From assembly GCA_013151705.1 (NCBI GenBank), contig JAADHT010000120.1:1-5598 (forward strand): a stretch of 5,598 nucleotides of DNA. Direction: 5' to 3'. Positions within the stretch are counted from its first letter, which is position 1. Each line of letters starts with the position of its first letter. Both the position numbers and the translations under genes were made by a program. The notes below the pieces were generated by a model. The model was given only the letters and a program-made list of their open reading frames with translations. It ran no database searches and was not told the origin of the DNA. This stretch comes from Kiritimatiellota bacterium (GTDB taxonomy: Bacteria > Verrucomicrobiota > Lentisphaeria > Victivallales > JAADHT01). Shown piece after piece: positions 1 through 5,598 of the stretch.

Positions 1-117
1 TGCTTAGGCATTGAATTCTCGGCGAAAAAACGCGGCCTCACACTCGAAATAAGTGTCCACATGGCTGCGAGACCTTTTCGAGCAGGGTCTAGTTATGTCA
101 GTTTACGTTTGCTTTGG

Positions 118-1305
118 TCATTCCGAGCGAAGCGCCAGTTCGCCTTCCGCGAGAATCGCGCGCAATCGCGTTCCAGGCGGCACGTCCGATTTCATAAGCG
201 GGGTTCCGTCGCGTTTGTCCAGTATAATCGCGTATCCGCGTTTAAGGACCGCCTTGGGGTTCAACGCTTTTAGGGAACCGTTCAGACGCTCCAAGGTCAT
301 TGAGAGCTTTGACAGTATGAGATCGGGTCGTGAATCCAAACGATTAGTCAATTCATCGAGACGTTGCTGGTGCTGTCGCAAAAGGTGCGCCGGTTCGCTG
401 AAAACCGGGCTGTTGGCGGCGCGGTCGAGTCGTCCGCGCAGTTTCTCCAAAGCCAATTCCAGTACTGAATCGAGTCTTCGTTCCGATGACGCGATGAATT
501 CCGCGAATTCCTCCTGCCGTCCCACCACGAGCTCGGCGGCGGCCGATGGGGTCGGCACACGCATATCGGCGACGAAATCGCAGATGGTGAAGTCTATTTC
601 GTGTCCAACGGCGCTGACCACGGGTATCTCGCTGGCCGCGACGGCTCTCGCGAGAACCTCCTCGTTGAAGGGCCATAGATCCTCGAGGCTTCCTCCGCCG
701 CGGGTCACCACGACGACATCGGCGCTTTTGGTGGCGTTGAAATACTCCACGCCGGCGGCGACCGTCTTTTCGGCTCCCCGCCCCTGCACCGTCGCCGGAT
801 AGATCCGGATGCGCATGTTTGGAAATCTACGGTTGATTATCTGAAGGAAATCGCGGAGGGCCGCTCCGTCGGCGGAGGTTACAACGCCGATCGCCCTAGG
901 CAACAGCGGCAGTTGTTTTTTTCTTTCCGGCGCGAAAAGGCCTTCCGCGTTGAGCCGGCTTTTCAGCTCTTCAAATTTTCTTTGGAGATCGCCTACGCCA
1001 ATCGGGCGCATCGTTCTCACCGACATCTGATATTCGCCGCGCACTTCGTAAACGGTGAGATTTCCGAAAACCTCGACTTTGGAGCCGATAGCGACTCCGA
1101 GTGCCCTGACTTGAGCGGCACCGCCGAAAAACACTCCGCGGATTTGGTTGCGGTTGTCTTTCAACGTCATGTAGGCGTGTCCGGAACGGTGCAGATTCAA
1201 AGTGCCGATCTCGGCCTCCAGCCAAAACGGATGGAATCCGCCTTCTATCACTTCGCGCACCGCGGAATTCACCTCGGAGACGGTCCATATTTTCTCTTCG
1301 CTCAT
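118..1305 (-). CDS. xseA: Exodeoxyribonuclease VII large subunit (XseA)
   Basis: Catalytic subunit of exonuclease VII, a cytoplasmic metal-independent nuclease that degrades single-stranded DNA from both ends and acts in repair together with the small subunit XseB. The 395-residue product has the family order. Residues about 5-100 form the N-terminal OB-fold (WTVSEVN, then LEAEIGTLNLHRSGHAYMTLKD). Residues about 135-262 are the catalytic domain, with GVVTSADGAALRD, TRGGGSLEDLWPFNEE, SAVGHEIDFTICDFVAD and RVPTPSAAAEL. A helical, probably coiled-coil stretch covers about 263-345, and the C-terminal segment begins LKRGYAIILD. Residues D152, R202, H235 and D238 line up with the positions I recall as essential in the E. 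coli enzyme (D155, R205, H238, D241). The E. coli protein has about 456 residues; the difference here lies mainly in the helical part. The start is set by AGAAGGAA six bases upstream. It lies 23 bases behind the M48 peptidase gene and is probably co-transcribed. Identification is secure. Confidence 0.97.
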   Translation of the reverse strand: MSEEKIWTVSEVNSAVREVIEGGFHPFWLEAEIGTLNLHRSGHAYMTLKDNRNQIRGVFFGGAAQVRALGVAIGSKVEVFGNLTVYEVRGEYQMSVRTMRPIGVGDLQRKFEELKSRLNAEGLFAPERKKQLPLLPRAIGVVTSADGAALRDFLQIINRRFPNMRIRIYPATVQGRGAEKTVAAGVEYFNATKSADVVVVTRGGGSLEDLWPFNEEVLARAVAASEIPVVSAVGHEIDFTICDFVADMRVPTPSAAAELVVGRQEEFAEFIASSERRLDSVLELALEKLRGRLDRAANSPVFSEPAHLLRQHQQRLDELTNRLDSRPDLILSKLSMTLERLNGSLKALNPKAVLKRGYAIILDKRDGTPLMKSDVPPGTRLRAILAEGELALRSE

Positions 1306-1311
1306 ATCGCA

Positions 1312-1319
1312 TTCCTTCT
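1312..1319 (-). promoter_or_regulatory. Ribosome binding site of xseA
   Basis: On the minus strand the sequence AGAAGGAA ends six bases before the ATG at 1305-1303. It sits inside the 23-base gap after the peptidase stop codon (1331-1329), so xseA is likely translated independently from a shared message. It supports this start over any internal one. Confidence 0.75.
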
Positions 1320-1328
1320 GACGTCGCG

Positions 1329-3437
1329 CTATTCGTCTGCCCTGTAGGCGTTAAGGATCCCCCCGTCCGATGAATCCGTTTCTTCGCATTTATTTTTATA
1401 TCCGCGGGGCTGAAAGGCCGAAATTCCGGAAAAGCCCCGGGAAAAACGCGGCAGCGGACAATCAATCATCATAGCGAATAACCGGAGAATCTCGTATTCG
1501 GCGCGAGTAACCTCGTCGTCAGAGCCAACCGCCGCGAGGCAGGCTGAAAACAGCGTCTCTTTGTCTTCCGCCTTAACCGACGCGAGAGTTGACACGGAGC
1601 GATTGACTGATTCCGGATCGAATGGTTTGAGCGAGCGCGGCGACATGCCATCCGCGATATCCTCCGGCAACTCGGTCAAGGCCGCCGAGAAAGCTTTCTC
1701 GGCCAAAGACTCGGAATCAGCGCCCGCCCAGGACAAGATTGAAATCAGCAGTTCGGCGTCCGGCGAACAATCCCGCAAATCGCTCCGCAAAATAGGATGC
1801 CTCTCGACGAAACCGAAACAATGGTCGAGTCTGCGTCTGACGAAAGCGGTGATGGAATATTCCAACAACGTGATCTCGTCATCCACCAACACCAGGGTTT
1901 TACAGGTGTTCGTGAATTTGTCGTATTCCGTTTTACTAAGGGCTCGGAGCGAGACGACGCAACGCTCGAGTGAAATCACGGCAAGATCCACCGGTATTTT
2001 TTTTGAGATTACGCGAGTCGATTCGACGGTTTCCGCGAATTTCGCGGAATAAGCGTCCGCCAATGAGGCCATTTGATAAGCGGAGACTTTCGATTTCGAA
2101 TCATCATCCAGCAACAGCGAGAAAACGTACGCTTGAGCGGTGTCCGACGATGAAACGACCTTATCGATGTGTTTCGACAGTCCCTCGCGATTCTCCGCCG
2201 TGGCGACGAGACAGGAAAACTCGGCGTTTTCCATCAGGGACGCTAGAACCGTTTTCCGCGAGTTTCGCGACTCGCCTTTGAAGATTTGAAGCGGAGAGGA
2301 AACATTGATGTTATTCCGCGGGGTTTCGCGAAGTTCGCGTATCTCCTCCCTTAAAGCCGGAACATCCACGTCCTCCACTTTCCCGTCGAAATCCGGTTCA
2401 ATCTTTTTTATTCTGTTTCCCACAGGCGGATGCGCGGCCACCAGGAACGAGAATGGCGAGGCGAGGGGCTCGTTGAAAAAGAGGTGGTTCGCCTCTTCGC
2501 CGCCGGCCGCTCTGATCGACTGTATAGCCGGAGTCGCCATTATCTTTTTCATAACGCCCGCGAGTCCCGCTGGGTACCGCGTGAACCGCACGGCGTTCGC
2601 ATCCGCCAGATATTCGCGTTTTCTAAAAAAAAGCGCCTTGACCATTTTCCCTATGCCGCCGAAAATCATGTCATACATCCACAGCCAAAGGGGAATTAGA
2701 AGAATCATCGACAAAAGTTGCACGACAAGCATAATCATATCGCGAAGGAAATAGCCCGAGCTTCCTCCCGAAACATCGAGTCCGCTTTTCAGTTTCCTCG
2801 AAACGAAAAAGCCATGCATCAGGCCAAGCGTCAAAGTGTGCAGAAACATGTCGCCGTTGAGTATGTGGCTGAATTCATGAGCGATCACTCCTTGCAACTC
2901 GTCGCGTTTCAAGAGCTCCGATGCGCCCCGGGTAACGCATATGACCGCGTCGTTGCTCGAAAACCCCGCGGTTACCGCGTTGATTCCCGGTTCGTCCGCC
3001 AACACGTAAACTCCAGGCATTTGAACGCCGGAGGCTATCGACATCTCCTCCACGACGTTCAAGAGGCGTTTGTCGTGAAAATCGCGCGTGGAATAGGAAA
3101 TTGGAGCCGCATCCATCATATCCGCCACGGCGGAACCTCCTTTGCGGAGTTTGGCGAAAAGCCGCGCGGCGCCCCAAAGGACGGGGGTCAGCACGAGAAT
3201 AGCCACCGCCGGGAAATATGGATACCGCCAGAATCTCCATCCGTCCGCGACGGGTCCGATAAAAGCGGAACAGGGAGGGAATCCCTCCCTGTTGTGGTAG
3301 ATGATTTTTCCGGAGGCGACCGCCGCATGGACGAAGAAATAGGGAGCGAACACGCAGAGTGTGACGACAACGATGAAACAGACGAAAACAAGTCTGCTTC
3401 TCGCCTCCATCACTCTTTTTTCTTTCCAGAAATTCAT
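1329..3437 (-). CDS. Membrane M48 (HtpX-type) zinc metallopeptidase with TerB-like C-terminal extension
   Basis: Predicted integral inner-membrane protease of the M48/HtpX group (Zn-dependent protease with chaperone function), a family linked to turnover of damaged membrane proteins; the substrate here is unknown. Numbering for the 702-residue form: membrane segments at about 16-36 and 74-94 enclose a short loop. The conserved NVVEEMSIASGV and DEPGINAVTAGF blocks follow, then the zinc motif HEFSH (187-191). Two more hydrophobic stretches lie at about 197-213 and 231-257. The third zinc ligand is the Glu of REYLADA (275), and the closing AAHPPVGNRIKKIEP block is at 334-348. From about residue 363 to the end is a mostly helical extension with two acidic TerB-like motifs (DDEITLLEY near 519; SDDEVTRAEYEIL near 639). 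The frame is open to an ATG at 3473, but MNFWKEK at 3437 matches the usual MNFFE/MDFF opening of this family and has GGAAG eight bases upstream, so I prefer it. First gene of a probable operon with xseA. Confidence 0.9.
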   Translation of the reverse strand: MNFWKEKRVMEARSRLVFVCFIVVVTLCVFAPYFFVHAAVASGKIIYHNREGFPPCSAFIGPVADGWRFWRYPYFPAVAILVLTPVLWGAARLFAKLRKGGSAVADMMDAAPISYSTRDFHDKRLLNVVEEMSIASGVQMPGVYVLADEPGINAVTAGFSSNDAVICVTRGASELLKRDELQGVIAHEFSHILNGDMFLHTLTLGLMHGFFVSRKLKSGLDVSGGSSGYFLRDMIMLVVQLLSMILLIPLWLWMYDMIFGGIGKMVKALFFRKREYLADANAVRFTRYPAGLAGVMKKIMATPAIQSIRAAGGEEANHLFFNEPLASPFSFLVAAHPPVGNRIKKIEPDFDGKVEDVDVPALREEIRELRETPRNNINVSSPLQIFKGESRNSRKTVLASLMENAEFSCLVATAENREGLSKHIDKVVSSSDTAQAYVFSLLLDDDSKSKVSAYQMASLADAYSAKFAETVESTRVISKKIPVDLAVISLERCVVSLRALSKTEYDKFTNTCKTLVLVDDEITLLEYSITAFVRRRLDHCFGFVERHPILRSDLRDCSPDAELLISILSWAGADSESLAEKAFSAALTELPEDIADGMSPRSLKPFDPESVNRSVSTLASVKAEDKETLFSACLAAVGSDDEVTRAEYEILRLFAMMIDCPLPRFSRGFSGISAFQPRGYKNKCEETDSSDGGILNAYRADE

Positions 3438-3558
3438 ATTTCCCGCTTCCATCGCTCCGCATTGTCGCTTCATACGGTCGATACTCTATCGCCGGAACAA
3501 GAATATTCAACAAACGGCGTCGCCGAGACGGACCCGGGAACCGTTGTTTGCGGAATCC

Positions 3559-3606
3559 GCATGTTCAATTATCAGTGCGATTACCTGAACGATGAAGCGA
3601 ACATGC
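3559..3606. repeat. Inverted repeat GCATGTTC / GAACATGC
   Basis: Perfect 8-base arms at 3559-3566 and 3599-3606 separated by 32 bases. A second, shorter partner, TGAAC at 3586-3590, can also pair with the left arm (GTTCA, 3563-3567), so two exclusive hairpins are possible. It lies about 120 bases upstream of the preferred peptidase start. It could be a looped operator or an RNA structure, or chance; the arms are short for such a long loop. Confidence 0.35.
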
Positions 3607-3647
3607 TTGGCGGTGAATAGAAACAAAGCGCGATTGGGAACATACTT

Positions 3648-3693
3648 GGATTCAATTCCGATGCAACGTCCAACATCAAAATATCTTGAATCC
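3648..3693. repeat. Inverted repeat GGATTCAA / TTGAATCC
   Basis: Perfect 8-base arms at 3648-3655 and 3686-3693 with a 30-base spacer. Arm length and spacing closely resemble the neighbouring repeat at 3559-3606, although the arm sequences differ. GAATCCGC from the right arm (3688-3695) also occurs as a direct repeat at 3553-3560, just left of the first pair. Confidence 0.35.
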
Positions 3694-3775
3694 GCGATAA
3701 GGAACCCTGTGGCGGATCTCAGCCAGCGCGGAAAACATTGAGTTAGTGAAATTCAACTGTTTTTTCGTGTCGAAG

Positions 3776-3795
3776 TTTGCCTTTTGAGCGGCAAA
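3776..3795. repeat. Compact hairpin TTTGCC / GGCAAA
   Basis: Perfect 6-base stem with an 8-base loop, extendable by one G-T pair. There is no T-tract after the right arm on either strand, so it is not a classical intrinsic terminator. Six T bases at 3761-3766 lie to its left on the plus strand, which is the wrong side. Confidence 0.4.
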
Positions 3796-3909
3796 TGGTA
3801 GGTTTCAAACCCCTGTGCGAAAAGCTTGCCCGCCTATAGCGCGGCTCTCTCGGCCATGTCGCCATTTATTTAGAGCTTGCGAGGGCGCGATTTCCGCGGG
3901 ATGGTTTGA

Positions 3910-4032
3910 ATGAAAAACGTGGGATCAACAACTCATACGGAAAGACTATCAATGAAATTGTCCATAGACTTGGGATCGACGGAATTCAAAGCCGCGATTT
4001 TCGCGGAAAACGGAGTCGCTAAACTGATTTGA
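3910..4032 (+). pseudogene. Stump of an ASKHA-superfamily ATPase/kinase gene
   Basis: A 40-codon open frame (ATG 3910, TGA 4030-4032, in-frame stop immediately before it at 3907-3909). From the internal ATG at 3952 the product begins MKLSIDLGSTEFKAAIF. This fits the phosphate-1 motif that opens ASKHA-fold proteins: beta strand, Asp, hydrophobic residue, Gly-Ser/Thr-Thr, two residues, Lys-Ala. It is found in BadF/BcrA-type activators of 2-hydroxyacyl-CoA dehydratases and in FGGY sugar kinases. Those proteins run to several hundred residues, but this frame ends 36 bases before the next gene. The phosphate-2 and adenosine motifs therefore have no room, and no frameshift restores them. I read it as a truncated remnant. 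A small functional peptide, or chance resemblance over 15 residues, cannot be excluded. No strong ribosome binding site precedes either ATG. Confidence 0.5.
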
Positions 4033-4045
4033 CGCATGTAAAAAT

Positions 4046-4071
4046 TTGACAATGTGGAGGAATTGACAATG
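4046..4071 (+). repeat. Direct repeat TTGACAATG around the channel-gene RBS
   Basis: TTGACAATG occurs at 4046-4054 and again at 4063-4071, a 17-base period. The second copy contains the ATG start of the channel gene, and the first contains another ATG. The GGAGG ribosome binding site lies between them. Each copy also contains TTGACA, the -35 consensus, but no good -10 box sits at the right distance from either. Confidence 0.7.
4056..4060 (+). promoter_or_regulatory. Ribosome binding site deciding the channel-gene start
   Basis: GGAGG ends eight bases before the ATG at 4069. The frame is also open to a GTG at 4054, but that start would place the ribosome binding site inside the coding region and add five residues (MEELT) before a normal signal-peptide-like N-terminus. 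The ATG at 4069 is clearly preferred. Confidence 0.85.
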
Positions 4072-5442
4072 AAAAGGCATTTGTTTGGAATCAGGCGGAG
4101 TCGCCATTTGTTTTCGCTGGTCGTTTTGCTCTCGCAATTTTTGTTCGCGACGGCATTGTCGGCGGTTCCCACTACAGCGCAAACGCAACCGGCGGCGACG
4201 AAAGTGGAAAGCCCCGCGGTTCCCGCGGAGGGAAAAAGCGCGGGCACCACCCAAACCAAAAAAGACGCCGCGGAATCGACGGCATCGGTGAATCTCGAGA
4301 ATTTGAGTTTCTCCACGCTTGGACAATGGTTGAAATCCATACTTTCGAAACATTTCAAAATAGAATTGCTGCAATCTTGGACCATCCTCTATGTGTTCAT
4401 CGGGATTCTCGTCACACTGATCGTCGCCAGGGTGTCCAGATGGTTCATAGAGAGTCATTTGATCAAGTTGGCGGCTAAAACATCCACCAAACTGGACGAC
4501 ATCGCATGTCTAGCCATAGGAAAACCTCTGTTTCTCCTTATTTCCTCCATAGGATTCCTCGTCAGTTCCGGCCCCTTGCTCTCGTTGATGTCGCCATTTT
4601 TGAAACACATCTTCATTCGAATTTGCCTGGCCCTGGCCGCTGGAGCCATCGCTTGGGGACTTTACAGGCTGATCGCCGTCATCGACCATCTGCTGGTCAA
4701 ACTGGCGGCCAGCACGGAAAACAACCTCGACGATTTGGTCGTCGCGGTGATCAGAAAAGCTCTGAAAATAACAATTGTGTTGATTTCCGTTCTGTTCATC
4801 GGACAAAATATCCTGGAGTTGAATATAACAACTCTTCTGGCCGGGGCTGGAGTGATGGGGCTGGCGATAGCTTTCGCGGCGCAGGATACGATAGCCAATT
4901 TCTTCGGCTCCATAATGATCATTCTCGATCAGCCGTTCAAAGTCGGCGAGCGCGTGAAACTTGGCGATTTCGATGGGACCATAGAGAACGTGGGGTTTAG
5001 AAGCACTCGAATCAGGACTTTGGACGGGCATCTCGTAACTATTCCGAATAAAACAGTCGCCGACCAGGCGGCCGAAAACATCGGAAGGCGTCCGTTCATC
5101 AAACAAGTGACCAATCTGACTCTGGTTTACGACACTACTCCCGACAAAATGGAGAGGGCGATAGAAATACTCCACGAGATACTGGACGACCATGAAGGGA
5201 AAAAACCGAAGTTTCCGCCGAGAATCTACTTCAATTCCTTCAATGACTGGGCCTTGAACATAATGATCATAGTCTGGTACCATCCAGGCGACTATTTCGC
5301 GTTCCAGGAGTGGAACCACAAAACGAACTTGGAGATTTTGCGCAGGTTCAATGAGGAGGGGTTGGAATTCGCCTTCCCGACGAACACGAGCTATCTGGCT
5401 TATGACGCAAACCGTAAATTATCGGTAAACATAGACAAGTGA
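4069..5442 (+). CDS. MscS-family small-conductance mechanosensitive ion channel
   Basis: Predicted membrane channel that opens under membrane tension and releases solutes during hypo-osmotic shock. Product 457 residues, against 286 for E. coli MscS. Layout: positively charged start and hydrophobic core (about 13-32) resembling a signal peptide with possible cleavage between 29 and 37; an Ala/Thr/Pro/Lys-rich linker to about 75; membrane helices at about 104-121, 150-167, 181-203 and 232-247. The glycine/alanine-rich pore helix (252-286) contains LLAGAGVMGLAIAFAAQDT and NFFGSIMIILDQPFKVGE. The beta domain carries KLGDFDGTIENVGFRSTRIR and DGHLVTIPNK (about 295-328), and an alpha/beta C-terminal domain ends near FNEEGLEFAFPTNTSYL. 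Helix pairs 1-2 and 3-4 look like copies of one module, each with a KLAA...LDD loop. It is divergent from the peptidase-xseA cluster and apparently a single-gene unit. The family call is firm; conductance and gating cannot be inferred. Confidence 0.95.
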   Translation: MKRHLFGIRRSRHLFSLVVLLSQFLFATALSAVPTTAQTQPAATKVESPAVPAEGKSAGTTQTKKDAAESTASVNLENLSFSTLGQWLKSILSKHFKIELLQSWTILYVFIGILVTLIVARVSRWFIESHLIKLAAKTSTKLDDIACLAIGKPLFLLISSIGFLVSSGPLLSLMSPFLKHIFIRICLALAAGAIAWGLYRLIAVIDHLLVKLAASTENNLDDLVVAVIRKALKITIVLISVLFIGQNILELNITTLLAGAGVMGLAIAFAAQDTIANFFGSIMIILDQPFKVGERVKLGDFDGTIENVGFRSTRIRTLDGHLVTIPNKTVADQAAENIGRRPFIKQVTNLTLVYDTTPDKMERAIEILHEILDDHEGKKPKFPPRIYFNSFNDWALNIMIIVWYHPGDYFAFQEWNHKTNLEILRRFNEEGLEFAFPTNTSYLAYDANRKLSVNIDK

Positions 5443-5448
5443 ATGTCA

Positions 5449-5460
5449 CGCCGTTCGGCG
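5449..5460 (+). other. Small hairpin just after the channel gene
   Basis: CGCC, GTTC loop, GGCG starts six bases after the stop codon. The stem is four GC pairs, with no following T-tract, so it is at most a weak 3'-end element rather than a terminator. Confidence 0.25.
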
Positions 5461-5553
5461 GATTCAAACCAGCTCAAACCTAACATGCGCAAACTCGATG
5501 GTATAGAAATTTGTTGTTTCAAGGGTAGATAACATGAGCTGCCCCCAATAACG

Positions 5554-5598
5554 GGGTGTCGCTTGCGAAAGCGGTCCCAAAGTTGTATTTTATTTTTT
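5554..5598 (+). terminator. Possible intrinsic terminator downstream of the channel gene
   Basis: GGG (5554-5556), one bulged T, then GTCGCTT (5558-5564), a GCGA tetraloop of the GNRA type, AAGCGGT (5569-5575) and CCC (5576-5578) form about ten pairs, two of them G-T. A T-rich stretch at 5584-5598 runs to the window edge. The T-tract begins several bases after the stem and is interrupted, and the site is 110 bases past the stop codon, so this is not textbook. It could instead be a leader or structured RNA belonging to a gene beyond the window. Confidence 0.4.

Larger units (their letters stand above)
3438..3909. other. Gene-poor divergent spacer
   Basis: About 470 bases between the minus-strand peptidase start and the ASKHA-like stump. 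No protein family is recognisable in any frame. A 49-codon plus-strand frame (ATG 3592, stop 3739-3741) is open but has no ribosome binding site and overlaps inverted repeats, so I do not call it. The spacer must hold the promoter of the peptidase-xseA cluster. The only hint is GATAAT on the minus strand near 3567-3572, without a convincing -35 box. It also holds three inverted repeats listed separately and the odd-centred palindrome GGTTTCAAACC at 3801-3811. It could be a regulatory region, an unrecognised small RNA locus, or debris from a lost gene; the sequence does not decide. Confidence 0.5.

Noticed and set aside
1..62. Minus-strand frame running off the left edge (starts MWTLISSVRPRFF)
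   Set aside because: About 20 codons only, with no good ribosome binding site and no family resemblance. It does not look like the start of xseB.
70..90. Hairpin AGACC / GGTCT after the xseA stop as a terminator
   Set aside because: Five firm pairs and no T-tract following on the minus strand; the nearest T-run is about 40 bases further on.
53..802. Long plus-strand open frame (249 codons) opposite xseA
   Set aside because: It lies antisense to a gene with clear family motifs, its product is Ser/Arg-rich with no recognisable domain, and it follows from the codon use of the real strand.
2718..3620. Plus-strand open frame of 300 codons opposite the peptidase, running into the spacer
   Set aside because: The opposite strand encodes the HEFSH zinc motif and conserved M48 blocks. 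The antisense product is low in hydrophobic patches and matches nothing I know.
3592..3741. 49-codon plus-strand frame in the spacer (starts MKRTCLAVN)
   Set aside because: There is no ribosome binding site before the ATG, no recognisable motif, and it spans two inverted-repeat arms. It is too short to stand alone without conservation data.
3797..3815. GGTTTCAAACCCC as a tRNA T-arm
   Set aside because: The arms do not give a five-pair stem around a seven-base TTCRA loop, and no acceptor or anticodon arms can be placed around it.
3858..4599. GTCGCCATTT found three times (3858, 4100, 4590) as a possible uptake or binding motif
   Set aside because: Two copies are within coding sequence in different reading frames with irregular spacing, so coincidence is adequate without a genome-wide count.
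4510..5319. Minus-strand open frame of 269 codons opposite the channel gene
   Set aside because: It covers the MscS pore and beta domain in antisense and has no recognisable features.

Overview
The window carries three intact bacterial protein-coding genes and one gene remnant, in a divergent layout, at roughly balanced GC. There is no rRNA, tRNA, CRISPR array or insertion sequence that I can recognise. The gene set, including a secreted-type N-terminus on the channel protein and exonuclease VII, suggests a diderm (Gram-negative type) bacterium. I cannot name the phylum from sequence alone.

Left half, minus strand (about 118-3437): a two-gene cluster reads right to left. The first gene encodes a large membrane-bound M48 (HtpX-type) zinc metallopeptidase with a long C-terminal extension that looks TerB-like. 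The second, after a 23-base gap with its own good ribosome binding site, is xseA, the large subunit of exonuclease VII. The spacing suggests one transcript, although a protein-quality protease and a DNA repair nuclease share no obvious pathway. No xseB is visible before the window ends.

Middle (3438-4068): an unusually long, gene-poor divergent spacer. It contains several short perfect inverted repeats, one compact hairpin and, just before the next gene, a 40-codon open frame. The last 26 codons of that frame match the phosphate-1 motif that opens ASKHA-superfamily ATPases/sugar kinases. It is best read as the stump of a lost gene.

Right half, plus strand (4069-5442): an MscS-family mechanosensitive channel with a signal-peptide-like N-terminus, an Ala/Thr/Pro/Lys-rich linker, a visibly duplicated two-helix module, and the canonical pore helix plus beta domain. 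Its ribosome binding site is flanked by a 9-base direct repeat that overlaps the start codon. The window ends in a structured, T-rich stretch that may be a terminator with an alternative fold.

Overall this is mostly ordinary chromosomal sequence. The items most worth a second look are the ASKHA stump, the protease's C-terminal extension, the duplicated helix module in the channel, and the competing hairpins at the right edge. I see no convincing new multi-gene system.
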